Positions 24,052 through 33,155 of a stretch of 64,000 bases of DNA are shown piece after piece. The position numbers were made by a program, and so were the translations under genes. Every line of letters begins with the position of its first letter. The stretch's first letter is position 1. This DNA is from Sphingopyxis sp. YR583. GTDB taxonomy: Bacteria > Pseudomonadota > Alphaproteobacteria > Sphingomonadales > Sphingomonadaceae. The DNA is taken from contig NZ_FNWK01000001.1 in assembly GCF_900108295.1 (NCBI RefSeq), positions 682,001 through 746,000 of the forward strand, given 5' to 3'. The notes under the pieces were generated by a model, which was given only the letters and a program-made list of their open reading frames with translations, was not told where the DNA came from and did no database searches.

Positions 24052-26202
24052 ATGACGAAGAAGCCGCAGCCCTCGCCCGCAACTGACAACGGCCTCGACA
24101 ACCATCAGCCGGGAAGCGGCCAGACGCCGATCAAATCGGACAAGGGAAATGCCGGCGAGACCCATCAGCATGTCGCAGGCGATGACGAACGGAGCGGCCG
24201 CGCGCGTCTTACCGACAATTTCGGGCACCGGATCGCCGACAACCAGAACAGCCTCAAGGCAGGTGAGCGAGGTCCGACCCTGCTCGAGGATTTCGTCCTC
24301 CGCGAGAAGATTTTCCACTTCGACCATGAGCGCATTCCCGAGCGGATCGTGCATGCGCGCGGCTCGGGCGCGCACGGCGTCTTCGAATGTACGCGCGCGA
24401 TCCCCGAACTCACCAAGGCCGACATCTTCCAGGAGGAGGGCAAGACTTGTCCGGTGTTCGTGCGCTTCTCGACCGTGGCGGGCGGCGCGGGATCGGTCGA
24501 CACGCCACGCGACGTTCGCGGCTTCGCGGTCAAGCTCTACACCGAGGCGGGTAACTGGGACCTCGTCGGAAACAACATCCCGGTCTTCTTCATCCAGGAC
24601 GCGATGAAATTCCCCGACCTCGTCCATAGCGTCAAGATGGAAGCCGACCGCGGCTATCCGCAGGCGGCAAGCGCGCACGACACTTTCTGGGATTTCATCG
24701 GCCTGATGCCCGAGAGCTTCCACATGATCATGTGGGCCATGTCCGACAGGACGATCCCGCGCAGCTTCCGCACCATTGAAGGTTTCGGCGTCCACACCTT
24801 CCGCTTCATCAACGCGAAGGGCAGATCGAAGTTCGTCAAGTTCCACTGGAAACCGGTGCTCGGTCTCCAGTCGACGGTTTGGGACGAGGCGGTCAAGATC
24901 GCGGGCGCTGACCCCGATTATCAACGCCGCGACCTGTTCGAGGCGATCGATGCCGGCGACTTTCCGCAATGGGATCTCGGGGTCCAGGTCTTCGACGAGG
25001 CGTTCGCCGAAAAGCAGCCCTATGATGTGCTCGATGCGACCAAGCTCATCCCCGAGGAGGATGTGCCGGTCGAGATCGTCGGGCGGATGACGCTCAACCG
25101 CAACCCCGACAATTTCTTCGCGGAGACCGAGCAGGTGGCCTTCCTGCCCTCGAACATCATTCTGGGCATCGACTTCAGCAACGACCCGCTGCTGCAGGGC
25201 CGGCTCTTCTCCTATCTCGACACCCAGAAGTCGCGGCTTGGGACGACCAATTTCCACCAGATCCCGATCAACGCGCCTAAATGCCCGTTCCACAATTTCC
25301 AGCGCGACGGAATGATGCAAACGCTCGTGCCAAAGGGCCGCGCCAACTACGAGCCGAACAGCCTCGCCGAGGCCGGCGAGGACGCAGGCCCCCGCGCATG
25401 CCCCGACACCGGCTTCACCAGCTTCTCGGCCAACGACGAGCGCAACGATGGCGGGCAGAAGCTCCGCATCCGCGCCGATCTCTTCGCCGATCACTTCAGC
25501 CAGGCGCGGCTGTTCTTCCGCTCGCAGACCGAGAATGAGAAGGCGCATATCGCCTCGGCGCTCGTGTTCGAGCTTTCCAAGGTGGCGCTCGATCATGTCC
25601 GCGCGCGCGTGGTCGGCCAGCTCCGCAATATCGACGAGGATCTTGCGAAACGCGTCGCCAATGGTCTCGCCATCGACCTGCCCGCGAAGATCAAGCCCGC
25701 GAAAGCGCCGGTCGACATGGCGCCGTCCGATGCGCTCTCGATCCAGAAGGACGCCCGTCCCGACATCAAGGGCCGCAAGGTCGCCATCCTCTTCGCCGAA
25801 GGATCCGACAAGGCCGCCATCGACAAGCTCAAGAAGCAGATCGAGCAGGCGGGCGGCAGCACCTTCCTCGTCGCGCCGAAGGTCGGTGGCATCCCCGTCT
25901 CGAACGGAACGCTGAAAGCCGATGGTCAGCTTGCCGGCTCGCCGTCGGTGCTGTTCGATGCGGTCGCCTCGGTGCTCACACCAGCCGCCGCCGGGAAACT
26001 GACCCGCGAAGGCGCCGCGGTGCAATGGTTCATGGACGCCTTCGGCCACTGCAAGACGATCGCGCATGACGAAGGGAGTCAGGCGCTGCTCGACAAGGCC
26101 GGGGTCGAACCCGACGACGGCGTCGTTGCCCTTGCCGACTTCATCACGATCGGCACCCAGCGCCACTGGGACCGCGAGCCCAAGGTTCGCGACCTCGCCT
26201 GA
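24052..26202 (+). CDS. katE: Large-subunit (clade 2) catalase HPII
   Basis: This 716-aa monofunctional catalase breaks down hydrogen peroxide in the cytoplasm. The distal-heme segment [15 protein letters not shown] (His near residue 100) is followed by [20 protein letters not shown] and [19 protein letters not shown], and the proximal Tyr segment [14 protein letters not shown]. After the core, a C-terminal flavodoxin/DJ-1-like domain (from about residue 565, [15 protein letters not shown]) identifies the large-subunit type. The start ATG at 24052 follows AAGGAACTGCCCGG; an in-frame ATG/GTG at 23998 would add an atypical leader. It stands alone, followed by a separate small exported protein. 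Confidence 0.96.
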   Translation: MTKKPQPSPATDNGLDNHQPGSGQTPIKSDKGNAGETHQHVAGDDERSGRARLTDNFGHRIADNQNSLKAGERGPTLLEDFVLREKIFHFDHERIPERIVHARGSGAHGVFECTRAIPELTKADIFQEEGKTCPVFVRFSTVAGGAGSVDTPRDVRGFAVKLYTEAGNWDLVGNNIPVFFIQDAMKFPDLVHSVKMEADRGYPQAASAHDTFWDFIGLMPESFHMIMWAMSDRTIPRSFRTIEGFGVHTFRFINAKGRSKFVKFHWKPVLGLQSTVWDEAVKIAGADPDYQRRDLFEAIDAGDFPQWDLGVQVFDEAFAEKQPYDVLDATKLIPEEDVPVEIVGRMTLNRNPDNFFAETEQVAFLPSNIILGIDFSNDPLLQGRLFSYLDTQKSRLGTTNFHQIPINAPKCPFHNFQRDGMMQTLVPKGRANYEPNSLAEAGEDAGPRACPDTGFTSFSANDERNDGGQKLRIRADLFADHFSQARLFFRSQTENEKAHIASALVFELSKVALDHVRARVVGQLRNIDEDLAKRVANGLAIDLPAKIKPAKAPVDMAPSDALSIQKDARPDIKGRKVAILFAEGSDKAAIDKLKKQIEQAGGSTFLVAPKVGGIPVSNGTLKADGQLAGSPSVLFDAVASVLTPAAAGKLTREGAAVQWFMDAFGHCKTIAHDEGSQALLDKAGVEPDDGVVALADFITIGTQRHWDREPKVRDLA

Positions 26203-26291
26203 TGGCCCGCTCTGGAACGCGCGGAAGGCCGTTTGTCCGGCAACATCAGGGTCCGGCGCGAGTTAAGGAAGTGACGATACAGGGAGATAAT

Positions 26292-26786
26292 ATGACGCGG
26301 TTTCTGCTGATTATGGCATCGGTCCTCACGATCGGGGCAGCCACCCTCTCGCTGCAATCTTTCGGCGCGCAAAGCGTGGAAGCCGCGTCGCCCCGCGGGC
26401 CCGTCAACGGGCTCCTCATTCTTCCCGACGGCTCAACCTTCGTTGCTGCCGAGGGCTCGCTGGCGCGTGAAATAGCCGAATGGCTGGCCTCGCGAGAGGG
26501 CACGGACGCCGTGTTTTCTTTCACTGCCTTTGTCGAGGATCAGCCAAAGCTTACCAGCATCGGCTTGGGGCAGGCGGCCGACGTCGCCACCATTCTCCGC
26601 GGTGCGCCCGCCGCTTCGATCGAAATCGCAGGCGACGAAGCGCAGGCGAAGGCCCTTGCGCATTTGCTCGATGATCGCGGCATCGCGGGCGACCGTATGA
26701 AGGTGGTTCCTGCCGCGGGGCTTGGCAGCGTGACGCTCAGAATCAGCCGCGGATCTACCGCGCCGCTGATCACCGCCAAGTCCTGA
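26292..26786 (+). CDS. Small exported protein with weak OmpA-C-like region
   Basis: This 164-aa protein has an N-terminal hydrophobic signal or anchor (residues 5-25). The rest, with LAREIAEWLAS, GLGQAADVATIL and ALAHLLDDRGIAGDRMKVV, is arranged like the peptidoglycan-binding OmpA C-terminal fold, but the Asp/Arg residues that bind diaminopimelate are not evident. AGGGAGATAAT gives a strong ribosome site. It lies 89 bp after the catalase stop and may be cotranscribed. Confidence 0.6.
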   Translation: MTRFLLIMASVLTIGAATLSLQSFGAQSVEAASPRGPVNGLLILPDGSTFVAAEGSLAREIAEWLASREGTDAVFSFTAFVEDQPKLTSIGLGQAADVATILRGAPAASIEIAGDEAQAKALAHLLDDRGIAGDRMKVVPAAGLGSVTLRISRGSTAPLITAKS

Positions 26787-26909
26787 CCGCTCCGTCCGGC
26801 GGCAGCGCTTCGAACCAATCGGCGTAAGTCCTACAAGCAGCGGAACCGCTGTTCGCTTGCCGAACTCTCTCTCTTGTGACGGAATAGCCTGCCAGACCTA
26901 TCGCGCTGG

Positions 26910-27062
26910 CTAAAGCCCTAGCCGCTCCCAGAATTCGGAAGCATCGACGCGCCGCGAAGGCGCGGTGTCTTCTTCCGGAAGGTCATGCCTCCAGGACGAA
27001 TGCGGGATGTGCGGAAAATCTCCGGACAGCTTCTCATCCCGCATCAATTCGTCCTGTTCCAT
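26910..27062 (-). CDS. Small hydrophilic hypothetical protein under an EcfG-type promoter
   Basis: This 50-aa acidic protein (starts MEQDELMRDEKLSGDF, ends SEFWERLGL) has AAGGAG 6 nt before its ATG. A perfect GGAAC-N16-CGTT sequence ends 23 bp upstream on the same strand, which supports the small frame being real and stress-induced. No family is recognised. Confidence 0.6.
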   Translation of the reverse strand: MEQDELMRDEKLSGDFPHIPHSSWRHDLPEEDTAPSRRVDASEFWERLGL

Positions 27063-27084
27063 GACAATCTCCTTCGCGCCGTTG

Positions 27085-27109
27085 AACGTCGGCATCGACC
27101 GCAAGTTCC
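27085..27109 (-). promoter_or_regulatory. EcfG-type general stress promoter
   Basis: On the minus strand GGAAC (27109-27105) and CGTT (27088-27085) are 16 bp apart, the alphaproteobacterial sigma-EcfG pattern. It points at the 50-aa gene starting at 27062. Confidence 0.7.
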
Positions 27110-27181
27110 TGAACGGATACAAAATTCCTGAGATCTATTGCCGACCGCCTCCCCCGCAGCGTCCACCGGGCCTGAACGACA

Positions 27182-27205
27182 AAGGGCGCCGAAACCGGCG
27201 CCCTT
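27182..27205 (-). terminator. Rho-independent-like terminator of the small lipoprotein gene
   Basis: AAGGGCGCCG and its exact complement enclose a 4-nt loop, 27 bp past the stop at 27232. The T-run is short. Confidence 0.6.
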
Positions 27206-27231
27206 CACCCTGCCCTTTAGGGGAGGCAGAC

Positions 27232-27507
27232 TTATTTCTTCTGCGTATCGCCTACGCCGGTTTCCGACGGAGCGATCTCGCCATTGTCGTCCATGGCATT
27301 GGCCTTTTCCTCGCCCTTCTCTTCAACGACGTCGGCCTTCTGCTCCATCGCTTCCTTCGCGGGCCCATCGGGCATGGCGTCGGCCTGGTCATCGATAGCG
27401 TCTGCCTGCGCTTCGGCCGCATCCTCGACCTTGTCGGCTTCCTTGCTCTGGCAAGCGCCAAGCGCGAGGGCCGACGTGGCTACGAGCGTTACAAATAGTT
27501 TTTTCAT
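27232..27507 (-). CDS. Small acidic lipoprotein
   Basis: This 91-aa protein has a lipoprotein signal (MKKLFVTLVATSALALGAC; lipobox LGAC with Cys19). The mature part is highly charged and repetitive, with Ala, Asp, Glu and Lys patterns such as KVEDAAEAQADAIDDQADAM, probably helical, like small periplasmic lipoproteins of sphingomonads. GGGAGAGACAGC precedes the ATG. Function is not known. Confidence 0.75.
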   Translation of the reverse strand: MKKLFVTLVATSALALGACQSKEADKVEDAAEAQADAIDDQADAMPDGPAKEAMEQKADVVEEKGEEKANAMDDNGEIAPSETGVGDTQKK

Positions 27508-27584
27508 GCTGTCTCTCCCTGCTTCAACCAGTCGCATAACGCCGCACCCCAAATAGGGTTGCGCGCACTCACGCGCGCAAGACT

Positions 27585-28388
27585 TCACTGGTTTCGGCGT
27601 GCCGCCACCGCGAGCCGGGCCACCACGTCCTCATCGCGGATACGGCGCCAGCGCGCCTCGACGAAGCTATGGACACCGAAGAGAAAAAGACCTGCGGCAA
27701 CGAGCAGATAGAGGGTCGGATTATCCGTCAGCGAGGCGAGCGCATCGCCGAGACCCTTGACCTCGCCTGCGGAGCCGAACCAGCCCGCGCGGACCAGCGA
27801 ATAGCCGATGACAGCAAACACCAAGGCGCGCGCCGCCAAGCCGGCGCGGCCCACGGGCACCGCCCAGCGCGGAGCGCCCGGTGCGAGGTCCTTCGCGAAC
27901 TCAGTCGTCCAGGCCTTGACGGCCTGCTGCGCCGCCGCCGCGAGAAAGCCGGCGCCCACGAGGCCGAGCAGCGCACCGCCAAGCGGCAGGTCGAGCAACA
28001 TGCCGGCCGCTTCCTGTTCCCGGCCGTCTTCGCTTGCGCCACCGCCCCAAGCGAGCCGCAAGGCCGCCCAAGCGAGCAGGAAATGCGCCATACCGCTGGC
28101 GCTATAGCCGATACGCGTCGCAATCCCTTTCGCGTCGCTTCCCTTCCCTTCGCTGTCGAGCGCAGCGCCATAGAGGCGGTAGGCCCCATAAAGTGCCAGC
28201 CCCACCGCGAGCAGAGCAAGCAGGATCGTACCCGCCGGCATTTCGCGCACCGACCGGAACACGGCCTGCGGGCTAGGATCATCGGCGCCCGAGCCGGTGA
28301 CCGCGATGTAAGCGAGCAGGCAATAGACGACACCGCGCGCGAACCAGCCCGTCCTGGCGAATGTTTCGAGCCGTCTTAGCCTGTTCAT
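27585..28388 (-). CDS. DUF1206 integral membrane protein
   Basis: This 267-aa protein shows about six transmembrane segments in three repeated pairs. The repeat signature ARTGWFARGVVYCLLAY, then RIGYSASGMAHFLLAW and GRAGLAARALVFAVIGYSL, is typical of DUF1206, whose role is unknown. The start ATG at 28388 follows GGAGAGGCGCA. The downstream same-strand gene is the small lipoprotein 77 bp away. Confidence 0.88.
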   Translation of the reverse strand: MNRLRRLETFARTGWFARGVVYCLLAYIAVTGSGADDPSPQAVFRSVREMPAGTILLALLAVGLALYGAYRLYGAALDSEGKGSDAKGIATRIGYSASGMAHFLLAWAALRLAWGGGASEDGREQEAAGMLLDLPLGGALLGLVGAGFLAAAAQQAVKAWTTEFAKDLAPGAPRWAVPVGRAGLAARALVFAVIGYSLVRAGWFGSAGEVKGLGDALASLTDNPTLYLLVAAGLFLFGVHSFVEARWRRIRDEDVVARLAVAARRNQ

Positions 28389-28545
28389 TGCGCCTCTCCT
28401 GCGGCCTAGTTCACAAGCCAACGCCCGCCCTCGGGCGCAGTTCCGCCCTACAGCTTCGCACACCATGGCTGCCTACTGGCGCTCGCTTCGCTACACGCAT
28501 TTGCAGGTCCATGCGGTCACGCCCCTTCGCGACGCCGTGGACACC

Positions 28546-28570
28546 GGAACCCAGGCTCGCGAAGCGCGTT
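28546..28570 (+). promoter_or_regulatory. EcfG-type general stress promoter
   Basis: GGAAC (28546-28550) and CGTT (28567-28570) are separated by 16 bp, 41 bp before the start of the hypothetical gene at 28612. Confidence 0.7.
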
Positions 28571-28611
28571 GAGCAGCCAGCAGATCGACAGCAATGGCGG
28601 AGGGACCGACA

Positions 28612-29058
28612 ATGAATATATTGGAAAAAGTGCCGGCGTCAGTAAGCCGCTTCTCCTTGCGGGACATCGCAGAAACGCGATCGCAGAGCGACCGGATTGC
28701 GGATGTCGCGGACTGGGTTGTCACGAATATCCCTTGGACGGTAGCGGTGACCGACTGTTCCGAATTTCATGATCGCTGGCCGTTGCTGACGCGCGCTGAC
28801 CTTGCTGCCGTCGAGGACGAGTTGAACAGACGCTGCGCGGCGATCGAGGCGGGCGGGACCGATCTAGATACGATTGCCGCAGCCATGACCGGTCGCCCGA
28901 CCTATTGCTCCGCAGCTGCGGACTGGCTCGCTCTCAATCCCGGAAAAAGCATTGCCGATCACGAATTCTTCCGCCTGTTCGGGCAGCTGACACGAGCGGA
29001 GCTGATCCTCGCCGCCATCGACCATAAGCAGCGCATTCTCCGAGGCTGCCGAAGCTAG
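28612..29058 (+). CDS. Hypothetical protein under an EcfG-type promoter
   Basis: This 148-aa soluble protein without signal peptide starts MNILEKVPASVSRFSL. GGAGGG lies 8 nt before the ATG. A middle segment reads RADLAAVEDELNRRCAAIEA and the C-terminus FGQLTRAELILAAIDHK, mostly helical in appearance. I do not recognise a family. The promoter in front suggests general stress control. Confidence 0.65.
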   Translation: MNILEKVPASVSRFSLRDIAETRSQSDRIADVADWVVTNIPWTVAVTDCSEFHDRWPLLTRADLAAVEDELNRRCAAIEAGGTDLDTIAAAMTGRPTYCSAAADWLALNPGKSIADHEFFRLFGQLTRAELILAAIDHKQRILRGCRS

Positions 29059-29170
29059 CTTGGCTCCATTCGGCTTGGCGGATCGGGACCGCTACTGAGC
29101 GGTGCTGGATGCATATAGCGCAACCGCTCCCGGCTATGCGCGTTACCGAGGCAGCCCGGAAGGAGATGAC

Positions 29171-29572
29171 ATGCGCGCCCTTATCTTCATCGCCGCCCCC
29201 CTCTGCCTCCTTGCGGCCTGCTCCGACAAGAATGAAGCGGCGGAGGAAAGGCTCGAAAAGGCCTCCGAAACGAGTGCCACGGTGGCCGGCCCTGTCCCCG
29301 CCGCGCTCGGCCTCAGCGAAGCACAGCTTCTCGACGCCGATCTTGTCGACATCAACGGCAAGGAGCTTGGCGAGGTCGCTCAGGTGCTTCGAGATTCGGA
29401 CCAGAAGGTCGATCGCCTCCTCGTCGAGCTCGAGGGTCCAGGCGACCGCTATGTCCATGTGCCGATTCTAGGGCTGAAACCGGTGGTCAAGGGCAGCGAT
29501 ACCGATCTTCAGACGACGATGACCAAGGAAAGGCTCGTAGCTTTGCCCGAGGTCAAGCTTACGGCGCCCTGA
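29171..29572 (+). CDS. PRC-barrel-domain lipoprotein
   Basis: This 133-aa protein starts MRALIFIAAPLCLLAACS; the lipobox LAAC puts a lipidated Cys at residue 16. From about residue 57 the pattern LLDADLVDINGKELGEVAQV then DRLLVELEGPGDRYVHVPI is a PRC-barrel. The ribosome site GGAAGGAGATGAC is excellent. It likely faces the periplasm; its partner is unknown. Confidence 0.78.
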   Translation: MRALIFIAAPLCLLAACSDKNEAAEERLEKASETSATVAGPVPAALGLSEAQLLDADLVDINGKELGEVAQVLRDSDQKVDRLLVELEGPGDRYVHVPILGLKPVVKGSDTDLQTTMTKERLVALPEVKLTAP

Positions 29573-29700
29573 CCCGTCACCCGTTGTCGCTGCTCGGCGA
29601 AGCCATGCAGCGACTTGATCCAGATCAGGTCTGGACGCTTCTTGCATCGTCCCGCCGATAATTCAGGCAGCCTTTGCCGCCGCGATGCATTTACGGCAAT

Positions 29701-31371
29701 ATGACACGATCCATCGCATTCGTCGGCGCGGGCCCGACCGCCATCTACACCCTGCAGGCGCTTCTCGGACAACAACCCGAGCCGTTCGCGTTGACCATAT
29801 TCGAGGCACAGCCGGTCGCGGGCCGCGGCACACCCTATAGTCCGGGGTGGAACGATCCGGCGATGCTGGCGAATATCGCGAGCATCGAAATTCCCCCACT
29901 TGGCTTGAGGCTTGCCGACTGGCTCAAGGACCAGTCGGCCGAAGCTCTCGCCGCGATGGACATCGACCGGAGCCGGATCGACGAGCGAGCTTTCTATCCA
30001 CGTCTAGTGCTCGGCAAATATTTTCAGGACCGCTTTAACGCACTTCTCGATCAGGCGCGCGGCGCGGGTATCGACGTCAGACTGCGAACGCGGTGCCGGG
30101 TGATCGATGCGGTCAGCGGCCCCGAGGGCATGGCCCTCCACCTTCGCGAGCAGTCGGGCGCCGCCGGCCAAGAACGCTTCGATCATGTGGTGCTCGCGAC
30201 AGGTCACCAATGGCCCGACAATTCCGAAGCCCGCCCGGGCTATTTCATTAGCCCCTGGCCGGCCGATGCGCTCGCGGCGATCCCGGCTTGCGAAGTCGGC
30301 ATTCGCGGCTCGTCACTGAGCGCGATCGACGCCGCCGTCGCCCTGGCTCTGGCGCATGGCGAATTCGTCGAGAGCAACGACGGCAGCATCGCCTACGAGC
30401 CCGCCACAGGAACCGAAGGCTTCCACATGACGATGATGTCGCGAAAGGGCCTGCTACCCGAAGCCGATTTCTTCGCGCCCCTGCCTTACGAGCCTCTCGC
30501 TATCTGTACGGCGGAGGCAATGGAAGCGCTGCTCGCAGCGGACGGCTTGCTTCTCGAACCCGCCTTCGCGCTTTTCAAGGAAGAGCTCGCAGCCGCCGAT
30601 CCCGATTATGCCGAGGCGATCGGCATCGCGGCGCTCGCACTCGAAGATTTCTGCGAACGCTATTTTGCGGATCGCGCTGACGCAGACCCTTTCGAATGGG
30701 CGGTGCAGAATCTCGCCGAGGCGGAGCAAAATTATGCCGATGAGCGTGTGGTGCCCTGGCGCTACGCAATTTTGCGGATGCACGAAGTGCTCGCGCTGAT
30801 CGTCCCGCAGCTCGACCCCGAAGAATATCGCCGCTTCAACCGGCACTTTAAACCGGTGTTCGTCGACGATTATGCGACCGTCCCGCATGCGTCGATCCGG
30901 CGGATGCTCGCGCTGCATCGCGCCGGCAAGCTGTCCGTCCGGGCGATCGGCGACGACTACCGCATCTACAGCCATCGGCCCGAGGGCGGCGCCGCCGTCA
31001 TCGTCGACGGTGCGTATCACAAATATGATGCCTTTATCGAAGCAACGGGCCAGCGGCCGCTCGCTGCCAAGGCCTTCCCTTTCCCCTCGCTGCTGCAGCA
31101 GGGCGTCATCCGCGACGCCCAGCCCGAAGCGCCTCCGAGCGCGCTTCGGGGAATCGCGGTCGACGACCAGTTCCATCCGGTGTCCGAAGACATTCCGGAG
31201 GACCAGCTCTTCTGCCTCAGCCTGCCCTTCCTCCTCGGACGGCACCCTTTCATCCAGGGCATAACGAGCTCGCACGAGATGGGCGAGATCGTGGGCGAGC
31301 AGCTTGCTGTTGCCCTTCAGGCAGGGGCTGCCGCGGGACCCGGCGACGTCTCGGCAGCGATAGCGGCATGA
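29701..31371 (+). CDS. FAD/NAD(P)-binding protein (NAD_binding_9 type)
   Basis: This is a 556-aa flavoprotein of uncertain substrate. SIAFVGAGPTAIYTLQALL is a dinucleotide-binding Rossmann start, LTIFEAQPVAGRGTPYSPGW with MLANIASIEIPP is the signature of the FAD-NAD(P)-binding family, and FDHVVLATGHQWPDN and YDAFIEATGQRPL are the later flavoprotein motifs. Related proteins are annotated as HcaT-independent or hydroxyacylglutathione-linked oxidoreductases without proof. The ATG at 29701 has only a weak ribosome site. Its stop overlaps the start of the DUF1543 gene (ATGA at 31368-31371), implying joint function. Confidence 0.8.
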   Translation: MTRSIAFVGAGPTAIYTLQALLGQQPEPFALTIFEAQPVAGRGTPYSPGWNDPAMLANIASIEIPPLGLRLADWLKDQSAEALAAMDIDRSRIDERAFYPRLVLGKYFQDRFNALLDQARGAGIDVRLRTRCRVIDAVSGPEGMALHLREQSGAAGQERFDHVVLATGHQWPDNSEARPGYFISPWPADALAAIPACEVGIRGSSLSAIDAAVALALAHGEFVESNDGSIAYEPATGTEGFHMTMMSRKGLLPEADFFAPLPYEPLAICTAEAMEALLAADGLLLEPAFALFKEELAAADPDYAEAIGIAALALEDFCERYFADRADADPFEWAVQNLAEAEQNYADERVVPWRYAILRMHEVLALIVPQLDPEEYRRFNRHFKPVFVDDYATVPHASIRRMLALHRAGKLSVRAIGDDYRIYSHRPEGGAAVIVDGAYHKYDAFIEATGQRPLAAKAFPFPSLLQQGVIRDAQPEAPPSALRGIAVDDQFHPVSEDIPEDQLFCLSLPFLLGRHPFIQGITSSHEMGEIVGEQLAVALQAGAAAGPGDVSAAIAA

Positions 31372-31886
31372 AGCTTTTCGCCATCTACATCGGCGGCGAG
31401 CATGAGCTCGCCAACATCGAACTTCACGACATGCGCTTCGTCGCCGCCCCCTCGATCCGCGACACTTACCTTAGACTTCGTGAACAATGGTGGGGCATCC
31501 CCAAGAGCCTGCATATCGACTGTTGGGCCGAGCTCGATCAAGTTGACGGCTATGACATCACGCTGCGGCCAGAGCCTTTCACGGGCCCGGAACGCCTCTT
31601 TTATGTGAACCTCGGCGGATATGCTCCCGGCGAGTTCGCCGAACTCCACAAGAATATGTTCGTCGTTGCGACCGATCTCGCCAAAGCGAAGGTGCGGGCG
31701 CTGAAGAGCGTGCGAGGCTGGAGCCAGGCGCACCGTGACGACGTCTATGAAGCCGAGCATGCGTTCGATCTCGCGTCCGCCGCGGGCGAACAGCATCTCT
31801 TCATCCACCTGACGCCAGGCGACCGCGTCAAAGAACTCTCGGTCACTTCCGACTATATCCCGATCAGGGTTAGACCGACCCCCTAG
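31368..31886 (+). CDS. DUF1543 family protein
   Basis: This 172-aa protein starts MKLFAIYIGGEHELANIELH, then DMRFVAAPSIRDTY and QWWGIPKSLHIDCW, which is the DUF1543 pattern. The family has no established function. It is translationally coupled to the FAD/NAD(P)-binding protein by a 4-base overlap. Confidence 0.82.
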   Translation: MKLFAIYIGGEHELANIELHDMRFVAAPSIRDTYLRLREQWWGIPKSLHIDCWAELDQVDGYDITLRPEPFTGPERLFYVNLGGYAPGEFAELHKNMFVVATDLAKAKVRALKSVRGWSQAHRDDVYEAEHAFDLASAAGEQHLFIHLTPGDRVKELSVTSDYIPIRVRPTP

Positions 31887-31967
31887 TTCCGCGGCGGAAC
31901 ATTCCTCCGAAGAGCGTGGCGGATCGCTTCGGGACGGTTGCCGTCCGGCCCGAATTTGAGGAGAACG

Positions 31968-32621
31968 TTAACGGGTGAAGGCCTCGGCCACAAAATCCCG
32001 GCCAAGCCGCAGGCCCACCTGATCGACGCTATGCCCCACGCCAGGGGAGATGTGGGTTGTGACATCGACATCGAGACGCTTGAGCTCGCTTTCCGACATA
32101 TGCAGCGCAGCGATCGGCACCACGGGATCGGCCGTACCGTGCACCAGCAGTATAGGCGGCTTCGGGCCAGCCGCGCGGTCCAATCCGAGCGTCCCCGCGA
32201 GCATCCCCGAATAGCCGACGACGGCCGCGACCTCGCGGGGGCGGCGCAGGGCGACGTGCAGCGCCATCATCGTTCCCTGGCTGAAGCCGATAAGCGCCAG
32301 ATCCGCCTCGCTCAGACCATATTGCGCGAGCTTGCGGTCGATAAAGGCATCGATCGCAGGCGCTGCGGAGGCGGCCCCAGCCGCGAGAGCCGACGGGGCA
32401 AAGCCGGAGAGCCCCCACCATTGATAGCCAGATCCCATCATGCCGCAGCGCTGCGGGGCATGCGGCGCGAGAAACAGCGTGTCGGGGAGCGCGTCCTGCC
32501 ACTGCGGGGCGAGCGTAATCATGTCGGTCCCGCTCGACCCGAAACCGTGCAGCAGCAGCACGATCTTCTTCGGCGCCCCGCCGCAGCGGGGTTGGAGGCT
32601 GGCGCCATTTACAATCTTCAA
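31968..32621 (-). CDS. Alpha/beta-hydrolase, carboxylesterase/phospholipase family
   Basis: This 217-aa esterase-like protein has the oxyanion-region HGFGSSGTDMITLAPQW, the nucleophile elbow GFSQGTMMA (Ser near residue 119), a late Asp in HGTADPVVP and a His in GVGHSVD, making a full catalytic triad. It resembles YpfH and other small carboxylesterases that hydrolyse short acyl esters. The start is a TTG at 32621 after GAAGAGA; no ATG fits the family start. Confidence 0.85.
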   Translation of the reverse strand: MKIVNGASLQPRCGGAPKKIVLLLHGFGSSGTDMITLAPQWQDALPDTLFLAPHAPQRCGMMGSGYQWWGLSGFAPSALAAGAASAAPAIDAFIDRKLAQYGLSEADLALIGFSQGTMMALHVALRRPREVAAVVGYSGMLAGTLGLDRAAGPKPPILLVHGTADPVVPIAALHMSESELKRLDVDVTTHISPGVGHSVDQVGLRLGRDFVAEAFTR

Positions 32622-32793
32622 GAAAATATCTCTTCACTCATGGGGATCGGGAGCAATCTGGTCACGCCGCCATGGGTGCGCAAGCCGTCAAATGTGCGGA
32701 CGACGCAAGGCTCCCCGAAACGATGAACATTCCGCCCGGCCCAACATGGCGACCCTCTCCGAACGCTTCGTGCCGAGAGGGGGCTCATGCAGC

Positions 32794-32818
32794 GGAACTG
32801 CGGCTCCGCACGAACGTT
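32794..32818 (+). promoter_or_regulatory. EcfG-type general stress promoter
   Basis: GGAAC (32794-32798) and CGTT (32815-32818) are 16 bp apart, 51 bp before the entericidin-like gene. Confidence 0.7.
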
Positions 32819-32869
32819 TCCCGATGATCGAGACTGGAGATGCTCGACCTAATTTAACGGAGAGACATG

Positions 32870-33001
32870 ATGAAAAAGCTTCTGACAATGTTCGCGGTGG
32901 GCGGCATGCTGATCCTGTCGGCCTGCAACACGATCGACGGCGCGGGCAAGGACGTCGAGTCCGCCGGCGACTGTGTCGATGGCGTCAAGGGCAACTGCTA
33001 G
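32870..33001 (+). CDS. Entericidin A/B-like small lipoprotein
   Basis: This 43-aa protein reads MKKLLTMFAVGGMLILSAC, then NTIDGAGKDVESAGDCVDG, ending KGNC. The lipobox LSAC followed by NTIDGAGKDVESAG matches the entericidin EcnA/EcnB family of tiny cell-envelope lipoproteins linked to stationary-phase lysis in enterics. GGAGAGAC lies just upstream; a second ATG three bases earlier is possible. The stress-type promoter in front fits such control. No cognate second entericidin gene is seen. Confidence 0.8.
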   Translation: MKKLLTMFAVGGMLILSACNTIDGAGKDVESAGDCVDGVKGNC

Positions 33002-33155
33002 AACGCTATAGTCGGGTTGACCGGGACGCGCCTCGGCGGGTCCCGGCGATCCGGGTGCTGGCCAGCCGCCCCGTCAACACAAACCGACGGAACGGATTCA
33101 TCCGATCGCTGTTTTCATCGCAACGGAAACACTTGCCGTTGAAAGGGGAACAGAG

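Noticed and set aside
23989..26166. A 725-aa minus-strand frame antisense to catalase
   Set aside because: The plus strand is an unmistakable catalase; the antisense frame has no family motif.
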